Shown: positions 11,466-25,235 of the stretch, in pieces
How the letters are laid out: every line of letters starts with the position of its first letter
Numbering within the stretch: position 1 is the stretch's first letter
Source: Phyllostachys edulis
Lineage: Eukaryota > Streptophyta > Magnoliopsida > Poales > Poaceae
Direction of reading: 5' to 3'
Assembly (NCBI GenBank): GCA_036346405.1
Contig: CM070558.1
Span: 2,108,001 to 2,172,000, forward strand
DNA length: 64,000 nucleotides
The notes under the pieces: generated by a model
What the model was told of the DNA's origin: nothing
Seen by the model: only the letters and a program-made list of their open reading frames with translations
The model's database searches: none
Made by a program: the position numbers and the translations under genes

Positions 11466-11466
11466 T

Positions 11467-11698
11467 AGCTAGCTGTGTTTGGGAAGACATATGCGTGTAG
11501 AGGTTCGGTGATTGCACGATGAATTAATGGAACAGCGAGGAAACATGCAATTAATTAAGTTGCTGTACAGAAATCGAGACGGGAGAGGCCCCGGATGATC
11601 CAGATTTCAATTCCTGACCACATCGATCATGCACGATCCATCGATCCCATTGGCCAAATATGTTCTTGTTCGGTCACATGCACCGGCCGGCAAGTACG
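11467..11698. repeat. 230-bp host segment, left copy
   Basis: Nearly identical to 25821-26049, from GCTAGCTGTGTTTGGGAAG through CACATGCACCGGCCGGC; only about two or three differences were seen. The two copies lie on opposite sides of the 13.5-kb gypsy element. Confidence 0.9.
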
Positions 11699-14600
11699 TG
11701 TCGGACCTAGATTTCATAAATTCAAATTCTATGTAAAAATATTGTATTATTCACTCGATCAGTAGATAGCACTTATAAGTATATTGCTGAATCATTTCAT
11801 ACATGACGTGAACTAAATCATTCAATATATTACAAATATCAGAGTAACATAGACCATGTCAGGTCAAGTTTTACAATGAAGGTCGAACAGGCCAAATTGA
11901 TTACATTACAAAAGTAGCGGAAGAGGTAGCGAAAGCAAAAGGGTAGAGCTCATCTCTCCACAGGAAAACGACTGGGGTAACCTGTGTACGACTGATATTA
12001 ACCAAGGGTTTGGATAATATCGGTTGTACGCAAGTACCGAACGAGCTAGCTAGATTGAGGTGAGACATAGACTAACAAAATTAGACCACTCTTCATCGTT
12101 GCCTTGTCCATCGGCTTCTGGGTCCTCGTAGTATGCATAATCTCCTTGATCCGCATGCTCTGAAGGGTTTGAGGGAGAGCGAGAATGAGCACAACTTCCG
12201 TGCTCGCTAGCCAATACACAAGATGTAATAATATACATACAAGGCTTAACAAGGATGGCTCGGTTTCTTTTATTTGCTAAAATAATATTTTCAATTATCA
12301 TAATTACAAATTCCTATCACTTAGCATTTTAACCAAATTGTATTTTATTAAAGAGAGTAATTGTGCAATATTTAATAGCAGCAGAGGTTCCCTCCACCTT
12401 ATGCTTACTTTTGATTGGGGTTATCCCCACTTATTAACTCCACTGAGTTCGACGACCCAGGAAAAATCCAATCTCAAGGCTAGGTGAGTCCAACCTGATT
12501 TTCATCCCACCCACAAATATTTTTGAAATAAAACTAACTATAGTAAGTTCCCATGTCCACCTTTGACCGTAGGAACGGTTGTTTAAACAGTTTATACTCT
12601 GCAGAGGTTGTACACCGTACCCATAAGAGATAATCAACTCGTTGCCCTACATGATTCCTTGGTCATGTAGTTGATGGATCATCACAGTAATCTTTCAAAT
12701 TATCTTGCCCCTTCCGTCATCTCACCCATATGAGGTTACACCCATACGTTGTGCGGGATGTTCACCTCAGCGACTAGCGTAGTTGGACTACGCCACGGCG
12801 ACTTGTAACTTCACCTTGCATCAGTGCCCCTTTCAAGCCGGACGTATCCCATGCTTGCACTTTCCCGTCATCCATCCAGTGAGATGACATTCAGAGTTTA
12901 ATAATTTTACTAAGTCAAGTTGCACTTTGCAAACTTGTGGTTGCACATGTTTTACAATCGGAGGTCATGACAAGATTAAGTTTTTAATTCATCTGGCGGT
13001 TCATACCACATACCAGCCACTCTCGTGCTCTGACGGCGCCCACCACCATACCATCCGTCCAGATGTGGTAATAGCAATTTATTAGGGTTTTTAGGAGTAC
13101 AACCAAATTATCTCAATTATTTCATTCATGGACCTCCAATAACTGCCCGAAACCATTTCATGTTTGAAGATATGATGATTAGAGCATTTTAATGCCCCGG
13201 TACTTAAGCAAGACTAGCATGTCGCTTAAGTACAACCTATAACTAGTAATTACCACATAGTTACAAGGATGACATGGAATAATGGATTCAATTGTCAAAT
13301 GATGGCATAATAATTAATTAATCATCAAATGGGTATTTAACTACCTTAAGATTTAATACACATTTGATTAAAGAATTAAAGCATGCAATTTTGGTCATTT
13401 AAATTAATATAATTTATATAAAATGTAGGTTCAAAATGATCAAAGTATCGACTCACCTGGATTGAAGGTAAGAGAGTCTTGACAATCTTGTGCTTGATTA
13501 AAATGGAGGTCTCTCGCTTTTTCGAACCCTACTAGGACGAACGTACCAAAAAAAGGAACAAACAAGCAAAGAGAGCAAATAAATACTAAAGAAAATAATA
13601 AATGAACTCCAAATTAGATAAGACCAGTGCCATTAGCAAGGTCTTGAATTTACAAAATTTTAGAAACAAATTTCACTAAATTTGGAGTTATAACGGAGGC
13701 GAACAGAGCTTCCGAAGTTTGAAAAGGAATTAAATCGAGAAAATAAAAAGAGGAGATAGAATGACCCACTGACACGTGGGTCCTAGTGAATAGTACCTGG
13801 TTCACATGTACAGTGCATGGACCTAAGGTCAACATGCACGGTCCACGGGTCTAGCGGTCCATACTGCACATAGGGCCCGCTTTTCAGCCGCAGGGGAGGA
13901 AAACCAGGTGTTTAAAGTGCCATCACTGTTCGTGGGCCCACACGGCAGTGAAACATGGCTAAACTAAACATGCCACTTAAATAAAGTAATGATTGATTAA
14001 CCCTTAAGACATGATTAGGGGTTTTAATTGCGAATGAATAGTACATGTCCGTTTTCGGACAGCACAGGAAAGCCACCAGTGGCTCACGGCTTGAGCTCGC
14101 CGCCGGCGAAGGGGATCATGGTGGTGCTGGGCAAGTGTAGGGATAGCACCGGGGAGGCGATGCGGTTGCACAGGTGGTGGCAGCACGGCCGACGAGGCAC
14201 CAGAGAGGCGGCGGTGGCGGTACGGGTGGCGCGTCAATCTGGCAATGGGGTGGTGCGGGGGGAGAAAATGGTGGGAGCTCTAGCTAGTGGGGGGCAAGGG
14301 GATCTTACCAAGCTTAATAAGGGGATAGGAGTGTCGAGACCCCGAGTAAGCAACCCCAGGACTCTCTGTGCATTCTGAACTAGTCTCATGGTCAGTAGCT
14401 AGTCAGCATAGTTTCAACATCGATGTAATCAAAAGCATACAACAAACTATAGAAGAAGCAGACAAATTAATATTAAAGCAGCAAAAGACCTTATGGTCAA
14501 GGTTTTTACAGAGTTGCCACACAGGGCTTACAACAAAAGAGAGCTTGCAGCGGAAAACAAAACACTCGTGGAAGCCATTCGACATGCCCACAGACAATTG

Positions 14601-17600
14601 AGTGGAGGACGTCTCCTAGCTCTCATGGTCTTCGAAGAACTCCTCTTCAAAGAGCTTAGAGCTCCCTAGGTCCTCTTCAGCGACTGATCAACCAGAAGGC
14701 ATAAAGTCGTGAGTACTTTGAATGTACTTAGCAAGTCGTAGGGAAATGTATGCAAATAGTATTCACACCGGGCTTGACAAGGATAGCTTTATGGTTACTT
14801 TGCAGAAAGCAGAATTAACTAAAAATACAGTAAGTAGATTGCAAAGCACGAGTTGAAAGATTAATACATAAGTAATCAAGTTCTTTTGAAACAACTCGTG
14901 AACACCCCGTTCACTTCCTAGACCACTCAGAACCAACCACGTCCACATTTTTGAGAAAGACTACCCCTTCTGTAAAATCACCAGGCATTGTCCACAACCG
15001 GGGACACGACTATTCGAATAGTTTTACACTCTACAGAGGTTGTACAGCTTTACCCACAATACATGACTTCTCTAGTTTGTTTGGCATCCGTCGATACCAC
15101 CGCTCACTACCGTAGGTAAGCGGTCTAGAGCACATGACAAAGCCTTTACAAAGCTCTGTTTTGACTCGGTTCTGCCCGCTAAGGTTTCACCATTCTGGAC
15201 CCTCTCTTGCGCCATGTGATTCCATCCGGTAACTCGGAGATCACGCTACCATGACAGAACCAAACCAAAATATTACTAATTAGTCAGCCAGGTCCACCCC
15301 ATAAATGAACTTGTGGTTGCACGGTATGGCCCAGATCAATGGCTTACAAGGTTAAGTCCTTAGTGACTACTCAGGTGAGACAACCACATCCCAATGTGCT
15401 TCTTGCACCCCCTTTACTGCACGATCACTAGTCCGAGTAAAAATCATTTTCGGTTCAACCTGACCAAATGGCAACCCATGCCATGGTACAAAAATTTTAT
15501 TATTAGCGGCAACACATGCCACAATTCCATATTCTCTTAGTCAAATTTATCATCATTGAATCATGTGATCGAGAGACATCGCATAACTAAAGCAGGACTA
15601 AGCAATATACGCACCCATGTTGGTATCACAATAATGACCAACTAAGATTACCCAACCTATGGTGTCAAGAGTACATGTCAACATGCCAATCACAAGTATT
15701 CAAGGAGTCATACTGTCGAGTAGGTATTTAACTATTTCTCAAACCATTTTTATACAATTAGCCATGCATGTTGGTATAAAATAATATAATTTTGCAAACT
15801 GGGTATGACATGATCAAAGGTCTACGACTTGCCTTGGTTGAAGAGTTGAGATGCTTCGGTCGAGGTTGTCGGGTCCAAGAACTCTTCAGAGAAGTCAGAA
15901 TCTACACGTGCGAAAAGAGCCAAATAAATACAACAAATCTAAACAAAAACCAAAAACTACCAAACTAGTACCAAAAGAAAGGTTCTGAATTTAGATGAAT
16001 TAGGAACGGGCTCTCGGGAGGAGGCTCGACTAGTCGGGAGGAGGTCCAACTGAGAGGGTGGTCGAGGGAGGTCCTAAGGGGGTGGTCCTGAGGGGGAGGT
16101 CCTGAGGAGGAGGTCCTAAGGAGGATACGACTACTCAACGTGGTCGTACGAAGAATACAAAAAGGGTACGACTACTCAACGTGGTCGTAAGAGGGATACA
16201 GGAAGGATATGACTACGCAACGTGGTCGTAGGAGAAAGGAAGAGAATAGGGCACGGAGAAACTCACCTGGGCCGAGAGAGAGACTGACGGAAAGGGAGGA
16301 AGAGAGGACGGCGGGCAGCAGTCAAAGACGGCGCGGGCGCTCCAGTGAATCCTTCAGTAGCGAGGTGGTTGAAGACGGCACAGGCTCCAGCGGACTCCTT
16401 GGCGATGAGGAGGTGACGGCGCGAGCTTCAGAGGACTCCTTATCGACGGGGAGGCGACGGCCCAGGCTCCAATGGACGGTGGCGAAACTTCAAGCACAGT
16501 GAAACTGGGCGAGAGGAAGATGGTTGGGTGAGGATAAAGGAGATGAAAGAGGGCTGCTCGGGCTTTTATAGCCAGGGGAGATAGGGAGAGTCGCTGAGAG
16601 ACTTAAAGGCGCACACGTTCAAGGGTGGGTGAAGGAGGAGATGGGGGCAGGTAGGGGAGGAGACAAGAGAGGGAATGGGTACTGCAGAAGTGACAGTATT
16701 TAATGCGACACAACGACATTTAATGCGCGAAGACTTTTGCATTAGCAGTGACGCGACAGGAGGAAGAAGAAGGTGAGCAGGGCTACTAGGTGAGGCTAGT
16801 CAAAACTCGGGAGAGTGGTCCAATCAAAAGGGAGATTGTGACCAAAGGGGAGGTCTCTAGGACCACCAGGGGGTCTTGGACAGAGGGGGAGGTCCAAACG
16901 AGAGGGAGGTCTAGACTGAGGGAGAGGTCCAAACGAGAGAGAGGCCTAAGCAAGAAAGAGCTAGGCCAAGGGGAAAACAGAGCGAACAGAGAAAGGGGAT
17001 TTCAACACCAGAGAACTCCAATAGACTCAAAATAAACCAAATTTGAATTAATTGAAATTGGATTAATTCATATTAAATTGCTTTTAATTTCCAAAATCTC
17101 AAGTTAAGCTTTAGCAAATCAATAAACCAAATGGTTTTTTTTTGGAAATTTTCAAAAACTCCTGAAAATTGGGATGTTACAAGGAGGTGGGCTATAGGAG
17201 GAGAACAGCGGTGGGGAAGGAGGCGACCGAAGGCGGGGAAGGAGACCGAGTCCAGCGGCGACAGTGGACCAAAACCCAATCCACTTGGGGGGATGAGTTC
17301 CTCAGCTTCGGGGGCGCGGCGGCGACGCGGTCGGAACGGCGTATCGCCGGCGGGGGCGGCTCAGCCAAAAGGAGGAGAAACGGGTGTTTTCTTGGATGTT
17401 TGCTTACCCTAGATGGGGGCAACGTGGGGGATGTCCAGGGGAGGAGGGTGCCTTTTATAGCCAAAAGGGGGAGCTCGGAGCCGTTGGTGGAGTGGAGCAC
17501 TCGCACAGTGTCCCGAGGCTGTCACGGGTGTTTTGAGTGACGAGGACGAGGAGCGGTAGCGCGCAATGGGGGCATGATGATGGCAACGACTTGTGCAGGC

Positions 17601-18144
17601 GTCCTGATGGGTCAAGGAGCTGGCGAGGAGACTAGGCGGGGCTACTGACGCGGTGGCGACGCCGGTATACGCACGGATGACGACTCACGCCCCACAATAG
17701 GTGGAAAGTCGACGAGGCGTCTTGGCGCGCAGCGATGGGCGTGGCGATGACTTCCGGGTCCGGGCAGTGTGATGCAAAGGCACGAGAGTGGTAGGGAGCC
17801 AGGGGAGCAGCGTGGGCACGGCAGAGCACATGGGGGCACTCGCGGTCGGCACGAGGAAGAAAGGGGGCAATAGGGAGGGAGTCGGGTCAAGTAGGCCGAG
17901 AGCAGCTGGGCCGGGCCAAAAGAGGAAAAAGGTAGATGGGCCGGGGCCAAGGGAGAAATTGGGCTGAGCCCAAAAGGTGGAGAAAGCTGAGAAGAGGCTG
18001 AAATTTGAAAAGTGGTTCAAGACAGAGTTTGAATTGAGGCTAAAGCTAAAGATTTTTGAACATACACTTTAATTTGAAATAGGATTTGCAAACCAAAAGG
18101 GCAAACTGTAATTACTATTCATGTTCGAAAATGGGAATGTTACA
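11699..18144 (-). repeat. 3' LTR of the gypsy element (about 3.6 kb once the nested LTR is removed)
   Basis: Runs 11699-14331 and 17187-18144 around the nested solo LTR. The minus strand has a TATA box (GGCTATAAAAGG) at about 17451. It retains about 1.1 kb (13226-14331) that the other LTR has lost. Confidence 0.85.
14332..17181 (-). mobile_element. Solo LTR nested in the gypsy 3' LTR
   Basis: 2850 bp, beginning TGTCGAGACCCCGAG and ending GGGATGTTACA, with perfect target duplication AGGAG (14327-14331 and 17182-17186). No internal region is present, so it is the product of LTR-LTR recombination. A minus-strand TATA (CTATAAAAGCC) near 16565 indicates minus orientation. It is related to 42230-45591 and to the inverted fragment at 56275-57660. 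Open frames inside (for example 16209-16502) are unsupported. Confidence 0.9.
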
Positions 18145-18237
18145 AACCTACCCACCTTAAATAGAATCTCGACCCCAAGATTCGAGCTGCTTTGGAAACA
18201 GGGACGGGAAATCTATCTTCAGTTAATCTTCACGCTC

Positions 18238-18780
18238 CTAGGTGGCTTCTTTTGTTGAGTGATTGCTCCATTGAACCTTGCACAGGCGGATTATTTGGCG
18301 TTTGGTTTGCTTTTCCATGACGTCAAGAATCTTAATCGGATGCTCTGGATAAGTCAGGTCTTTCTGGAGTGCGATGGCTTCGACTGGAGTCTGCTCTTCA
18401 GGTACTCTGAAACATTTCTTGAGCTGAGAGACGTGGAACACGTTGTGAACGTCTAACAAATTTCCAAGTAGCTCTAGCTGATAGGCTACTTCTCCATGCT
18501 TGGCGGTGATTGAGAATGGGCCTATGTATCTTGGTGCGAGCTTGCCTTTCACTTTAAATCTTCAAGTTCCACAAAGTGGTGACACTTTGTGATACACATT
18601 ATCTCTAACTTCAAACATTAACTCTCTTTGACGATTGTCGGCATAACTCTTTTGTCGGGACTGAGCTGCTTGAAGGCGATCTCTGATCAGTCGAACTTTC
18701 TCTTCAGCTTTCTTGAGGGTATCTGGTTCGAAGATATATCCATCTCCTGATTCTGACCAATGCAGAGGGGTTTTGCATTC
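18238..18780 (-). pseudogene. Gypsy integrase C-terminal fragment
   Basis: The minus reading gives CKTPLHWSESGDGYIF, AEEKVRLIRDRLQAAQSRQK, YADNRQRELMFEVRDNVYH, a stop, then GKLAPRYIGPFSI, AYQLELLGNLLDVHNVFHVS and QLKKCFRVPEEQ. This is the C-terminal part of a Ty3/gypsy integrase, downstream of the DDE core, which inserts cDNA into chromosomes. It is broken by an in-frame stop before RFKVKGKL and lacks all catalytic residues. At about 18780 it is fused to unrelated gag-region sequence, marking the internal deletion. Confidence 0.88.
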
Positions 18781-18784
18781 TCCT

Positions 18785-19309
18785 GATCAAGTTGTTGCGG
18801 AGGGTGTCGAAGTGGGCGTAGCTGCCAGTGTGAAGCATCCGAAGCTGCCTAATCTCATCCATGGCGGTGCTGATGGTAGCTGTTATCACCTGCGTGAGCT
18901 GCACCTGGTGGGTCAAGCGGGGATCATCGTCTCTGACGTCGAAGACCTCCGGAACACGCTCTCCATCGGGGAGATACGGGTAGAAGCAGAAGGGTGATCT
19001 TCTTAGGAGATCCTCGTGCATCTAGCACAAGTGGGTGGAGGTGAAGTAGGATGCGTCCTGAACTGCATCAGAACAACTACGCCGTGTTCCTCGGCCTTGA
19101 AGGTGTAGGAAACAAACTCGCCAACCCTGGCATAGAGGTAAACCTCCATGGTCCAAGACTCTCGGTCCAAGATCTTCGTCATCCGGCCCCTGAAGATAGG
19201 AGGGGAGTAACCTCTTGCATCGATCACCAAGGAGGATGTCCGCGAACCCTCCTTCACTCTCTCCACAAGAGCAAAGCTCCCACAGGCCATCGGACGACCG
19301 GGTAGCCAT
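18785..19309 (-). pseudogene. Gypsy 5' ORF (gag-region protein) remnant
   Basis: Two overlapping minus frames: 19290-19003, with GYSPPIFRGRMTKILDRESW, VGEFVSYTF and EEHGVVV; and 19021-18704, with PYLPDGERVPEVFDVRDDDP and QLTQVITATISTAMDEI. They resemble the uncharacterised ORF near the 5' end of some grass gypsy elements. A frameshift separates them. It starts about 190 bp after the primer site, where gag is expected. No zinc knuckle was seen. The family name is inference. Confidence 0.55.
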
Positions 19310-19496
19310 CTACAATTTTTGAAATAGGATAAAGGTTAGTAAAAACTTAATGAAAATTGAGATAAGTACAAAACTAAGAGTGGCGAGCAGAAGCAATAAC
19401 TACTCTATATTTTGTCAAAAAAATTTCTTAACTTTTAAAAATAAGACCCAAGTCATAAGGCAATGACCAATCTAACTAAGGATTCTACAATCGTAT

Positions 19497-19508
19497 GCTC
19501 TGATACCA
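19497..19508 (-). other. Primer-binding site of the gypsy element
   Basis: The complement of TGGTATCAGAGC, separated by four bases (GCTC) from the right LTR that begins at 19513. Confidence 0.9.
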
Positions 19509-19512
19509 GCTC

Positions 19513-22500
19513 TGTTGGACCCAGATTTCGCAAATCCAAATCCTCTGTGAAAACACTACGTTATTCCCTGGATCAGTAGATAGCACTCACATGTACATTG
19601 CTGAATCATTTCATACATGGCGTGAACTAAACCATTCAATATATTACAAATATCAAAGTGACATAGACCATGTTGGGTCGAGTTTTACAATAAGAGCCGA
19701 ACATGCCAAATTGATTACATTACAAAAATAGCAGAAGCGGTAGCGAAAGCAAAATGGTAGAGGTCATCTCACCACAGGCAAGCGACTAGGGTAACCTGTA
19801 TAAGACTGATATTAACCAAGGGTTTGGATAATATCGGTTGTACGCAAGTACCGAACGAGCCAGCTAGACTGAGGTGAGACCTAGACTAACAGAACTAGAC
19901 TACTCTTCATCGTTGCCTTGTCCATCGGCTTCTGGGTCCTCGTAGTGTGCATAATCTCCTTGATCCGCATGCTCTGAAGGGTTTGGGGGAGAGCGAGAAT
20001 GAGCACAACATCCGTGCTCACGATCCAACACACAATATGCAATAATATACATGCAAGGCTTAACAAGGATGGCTCGGTTTCTTTTATTTGCTAAAACAAT
20101 ATTTTCAATTATCATAATTATAAATTCCTATCACTTAGCATTTTATCCAAATTACATTTTATTAAAGAGAGTAATTGTGTAATATTTAATAACAGTAGAG
20201 GTTCCCTCCACCTTATGCTTATTTTTTATTGGGGCTATCCCCACTTATTAACACCATCGAGTTCGACGACCCAGGAAAAATCCAATCTCAGGGCTAGGTG
20301 AGTCCGACCTGATTTTCATCCCACCCACAAAGATTTTTGAAATAGAACTAACTCTAGTAAGTTCCTATGTCTACCTTTGACCGTAGGCACGACTGTTTTA
20401 ACAGTTTATACTCTGCAGAGGTTGTACACTGTACCCACAAGAGATAATCAACTCGTTGCCCCACATGATTCCTTGGTCATGTAGTTGAGGGATCATCATA
20501 GTAACCTTTCAAACTATCTTACCCCTTCCGTCATCTCACCCATATGGGGTTACGCCCATACGTTGTGCGGGATGTTCACATCAGCGACTAGCATAGTTGG
20601 ACTACACCACGGTGACTGACAACTTCACCTTGCATCGGTACCCCTTTCAAGCCGGACGTATCCCGTGCTTGCACTTTCCCGTCATCCATCCAGCGAGATG
20701 ACATTCAGAGTTTAATAATTTTACTAAGTCAAGTTTCACTTTGCAAACTTGTGGTTGCACATGTTTTACAATGAGAGGATGTGACAAGATTAAGTCCTTA
20801 ATTCATCCGGATGGTTCATACCACATACCAACCACTCTCGTGCTCCGATCGCACCCACCACCACACCATCCGCCTAGATGTGGTAATAGCAATTTATTAG
20901 GGTTTTGAGGAGTAAAACCAAATTATCTCAATTACTTCAGTCATGGACCTCCAATGACTGCCCAAAACCATTTCATATTTGCAGAGATGATGATTAGGGC
21001 ATTTTAATGCCCCGGTACTTAAGCAAGATCGAGTCCGGCAGCGATAGTGGACCAAAACCCAATCCACTTGGGGGGTGAGTTCCTCGGCTTCGAGGGCGCT
21101 TGGTGACGGGGTCGACGCGGCGGCGATGTGGCCGAAACGGTGAATCGCCGGCGGGGGCGGCTCGACTGAAAGAGGGAGAAACGGGTGTTTTCTTGGATAT
21201 TTGCTTACCGGAGATGGGGGCGATGTGGGGGAGGTCCAGGGGGAGGAGGGGCCTTTTATAGCCACGATGGGGAGTTGGGAGCCGTTGGAGGAGCGGGGAG
21301 CTCGCGCAGTGTCCCGAGGTGGTCACGGGTATTCTGAGCGGCGAGGACAAAGCAGGCGCGTGCGCAGCGAGGGGGGATGACGACGGCAATGACTTCCGCG
21401 GGCGTTCTAACGGGTTGAAGAGCTAGCGACGAGACTAGGCGAGGCTGCTGACACGGTGGCGATGTTGGTATATGCACGGACGATGACTCGCGCGCCCACG
21501 GTAGGTGGAGAGTTGACGAGGGCGGCGTGCGCGGCGCAGGTAGTGGACGTGGCGATGACTTCGGCGGCCCAGGCAGGCGGGTGATGCAGGCGTGACATGA
21601 GAGTGGCAGGGAGCCAGTGGAGCAGCGTGGGCACGGCAGAGCACATGGGGGCGCTGCAGCGAGCGCTCATGGCCGGCACAAGGAAGAAAGGGGGCAAGGG
21701 GGAGGGAGCCAGTGTCGGGACCCAAAAATACAATTTTGGACCCTTTGTGTATAATGCACTAGTCCAAGATCACGCTAGTGTACACAGTGTCTACAAAGAT
21801 GGATATCGATCCACACAAGCGAATAATAACATAAACGAATAATTTGATTAATAAATAATGGTTTGACCTTACGGTCGAGTTTACATTTATTAAGCCACGC
21901 AGGGCTAACAGAGAAATAAAGCAGCGGAAACAGAAACGGCAGCATCATCCCATTGATTCACCACAAGCAACCGACTGGGATCGAGACCCCACGATCAGGC
22001 ACCTTCGATGAACTCCTCCTCGAATGCTGACGAAGACTCCTCCTCTTCTGCTTGATTCGTCAAAGCAAGCGTGAGTACATAACCGTACTCGCAAGCCACA
22101 CTACAGATATGCAATTATACATGCAGGCTTATTACAAGGGAATGACATTCTGTGGTTCTTTTGCAGAAATGCAACATTTACAGTTGAATACAAATAATAG
22201 ATTGAAAGCAAGTAAAATAAATAGACAATAATAATTTAACAGTTTGATTTCACAAAGACACACACAGCCTAAACAGATTATTCACATAGCCATATGATTT
22301 AGATCACAGCCTCCCTTCCCACACGGTTTATGAAGATCTACCCTCGTGTGAAATCCCGAGCATTGTCCATGATCATGACGCGCTATTCGAATAGATTGTT
22401 TACACTCTGCAGAGTTTGTACACTTTACCCACAAGATACAACCAGTGTTGCAAGCACTAATCGTAACAAAGTATTTCAGAAACTTCATCTTAACATTGAT

Positions 22501-25235
22501 TCTCCCGATGTGCTTATGTCATACCAAACCATACACAGTGTATGGTACAACACACACCGTTGGACAGGGAAGCGGTGAACCGTCCCGCGATGCGACTACA
22601 TGGTAGCACACACCTCCACCCTTTTCACATAGCCTAACCTACTGCCTGAGCAATCAATGCCAAGAATTCGTATCTTACAATGTTAGGTCCGTCCCATAAC
22701 AGGCATGTGGTCGTACGGAAGGGCTCAGTTCAATGGCGCACAAAGTTCAGTCCTTAAATGACCGAGGCAAGACTTTCAAATTCTAACTAAGGCACATAGA
22801 TTGATTTGACACACATATTCACATTCCCGTATCACACAGCCACCATGTCACAGAGTTCCCACCACTTGCCTCAGTCCAAACCTTTTACCACCTAGTTGAT
22901 TTAAGTGCAACACATGCCACAAAGACACATAGTACACACAGATTTTCACAAAGTTACATAGTCACTTAGTCAAGTTAATAATTGTAACTTTACATGAATA
23001 GATGATTCGTGGCATGGCTAAGCAACCTAATCGCATCTAACCAACCCACGTTGGTGCTACAATATTACCAACTAAAATATCAACTAGGGTGACAAAGGAT
23101 CAAGGCATATCAATTATACAAGGAAGGCATAACAGATTGGATTTAATAGCTAATCCCAAAAGTATTTAAATAATTACTTGAAATAAAATGCAATACTTTG
23201 AAATAAAATAAAATTTAGAAAACTGGGATTCAATCATGGTCAAAGCATGACTTGCGTTGGAACAGGTCTAGAAATTGATCTTGGTCTTGTTGTGCTCCTT
23301 TTTCTTCAAATCTTCCAGAAGTGTCGAAGTCTACTCGCAAACGAAGCAAACAAACAAACTAAATAAATAACAGAGGCAAAACAACTCCAAAAAAAATAAA
23401 TAAAAATCTCCATTAAATAGATCTTGAATTTATAGAAATTTAGAAATTTGAATAGACTGATTTGGAGTTCGGATGCAAAAGTTATGGGCTTTGGAAGTTT
23501 GAATCTAAAGAAAAACCCTAAAATTGGAATTATACGAATTTCCTGAATTATTTCTCAATAAAAAAATCGGAATATTGCGCACTGCTGACGTCAGCGAAGG
23601 ATTTTCGAAAAAAGATAAATAAAAAGGAAAATCTGACATGTGAGACCCACACGTTAGTGACATGGCTCATGGTAGACTAGGTCTACCGAGCCTCTGGGTC
23701 TGGATTGGGGCTGGCGTGGCACATACGTGCACGTGTGGCGCTGACGCGGCGCCGCCTAGGACAACACGTGTGCACAACGCTGAGGTGGCAGCCGACGTGG
23801 ACGGCGGCAAGGGCGGCGGCGCACGGGAACCAATGGTTCCGGCGAACGGCGGCGAATCGACGGCGGCGGGTGGTACGGGAGGGTAGCTGGCACTATTGCG
23901 AACCTCTGGGTGCAACTCCGGGTGGTCGGGGACGATGGAGGCGGCCGACGGTGAGCTTGAGGCGGCGGTGAGCTACGGGCGTTGTCGGACAGGGTCTCCG
24001 GTGGCGCTCCGGCAACGACGAATAGTCCTCAGGATGGCTCTGAAGACGAGGAAGGCAGCGGTTCACTCCCCGGAACCAATGCGTCACCGACGGCGAAGGA
24101 ATTGTAGGTTTAGGGTTTCGGTGACCAAAACTCAAATCTCAAATCACGACGGCGCAATGGCTCGGGAGGGGAAATTGGATGAGGGGTTTTGGAAAGGGTG
24201 GCAGGGCGATCCCAGGGGTCCCATTTATAGGGTCCGGGCGGCCTCGAGGTGGCGTGCTGGCGGCGGAGATCAAAACCGCCCGAAACGAGCGCACGGGGAA
24301 AACAGGATAGAGACGAATTCGAATTTCAAATTTGTTTGAAACGAGTGCGGGGAGAATAGGGCTTCTAGATGGCGTCATCCGTGCGAAGAATCGGGGCCGT
24401 TTCCCCTTTTGTCGGACGAGCTCAAGAAGGAGTCCATGGCGGTGTCGGACGCGCGCGGGTAGAGAAGAAAGCGGCTCAGAGACAACGACCTCGGCGGGCC
24501 CACCGGTCAGAGACACGGCGCATGGGTCCACCTGGCAGGGAGCGAGGCAAGGCGCGCGCGCGTTCGCGGGCTGCACGAAGGAGTGGGCTGCAAGGCGGCC
24601 CACGCGAGGAGGAAAAGGAAATTGGGCTGAATGGGTTTCGCCCGAAACTGTTTGGAGATTTTAAATACCTTTTCCTTTTTAGAAAATACTGAGAATTCAA
24701 ATAAGCAATAGAAATTAGCAAATGAGCTTGAAAAAATTCTAGAAAAATTTAGAAAATATATCCAAGCACATAGAATCCAAATAAAATAGTTTTGACCAGT
24801 GTTCATGTTGACTTTAGTCATATTAAATTGTTTTGTTACTCAAGGTCCATATTTAAGCTTTTGAATTAAATTCAAATAAATCCAAATGGTGAATTTTGTC
24901 ACTACAACTATTCAAAGGATTTTTAAAGCTCAGAAAATTGGGATGTTACAGCCGGGCCAAGGAGGCCGAGAGCAGCTAGGATGGGCCAAAAGAGGAAAAA
25001 GGGAGATGGGCCGTGGCCCAAGGGAGAAATTGGGCTGAGCCCAAAAAGGAGGAGAAAGCTGAGAAGAGGCTCAAATTTGAAAATAAAACTGAGAATTTGA
25101 AAAGAGGTTCAAGACAGAGTTTTGAATTGAGGCTGAGGCTAAAGATTTTTGAACATACACTTTAATTCAAAATTGGCTTTGCAAACAAAGGGCAAACGGT
25201 AATTACTATTCACGTCCGAAAACGGGAATGTTACA
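19513..25235 (-). repeat. 5' LTR of the gypsy element
   Basis: Runs 19513-21712 and about 24956-25235 around a nested solo LTR, about 2.5 kb in all. Compared with the left LTR it lacks about 1.1-1.2 kb at about 21027. Differences between the two LTRs are mostly C/T and G/A, as expected from decay of methylated cytosines. Minus-strand TATA (GGCTATAAAAGG) at about 21252. Confidence 0.85.
21713..24950 (-). mobile_element. Solo LTR nested in the gypsy 5' LTR
   Basis: 3238 bp, TGTCGGGACCC...GGGATGTTACA. Target duplications are GCCAG (21708-21712) and GCCGG (24951-24955), one mismatch. A minus-strand TATA (CTATAAATGGGACC) lies near 24220. The last 150 bp resemble the other two solo LTRs. No internal domain. 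GC-rich open frames on both strands (23662-24692) are treated as non-coding LTR sequence. Confidence 0.88.

Larger units (their letters stand above)
11699..25235 (-). mobile_element. Ty3/gypsy retrotransposon, internally deleted, with nested solo LTRs
   Basis: Both LTRs begin TGTYGGACC and end GGGAATGTTACA on the plus strand. The tRNA-Met primer site GCTCTGATACCA is at 19497-19508, four bases inside the right LTR. A purine-rich tract (minus AAGGTGGGTAGGTT) lies just inside the left LTR, so orientation is minus. The interior (18145-19512) is only 1.37 kb. A 5' gag-region ORF is joined directly to the end of integrase, so protease, reverse transcriptase, RNase H and most of integrase are gone. 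The left LTR hosts a solo LTR at 14332-17181 and the right LTR one at 21713-24950. The expected 5-bp target duplication is absent: the flanks are GTACG (11694-11698) and AGCCT (25236-25240). Confidence 0.88.

Noticed and set aside
23662..24692. Arg/Gly-rich frames
   Set aside because: Inside the solo LTR 21713-24950; high GC gives chance open frames.
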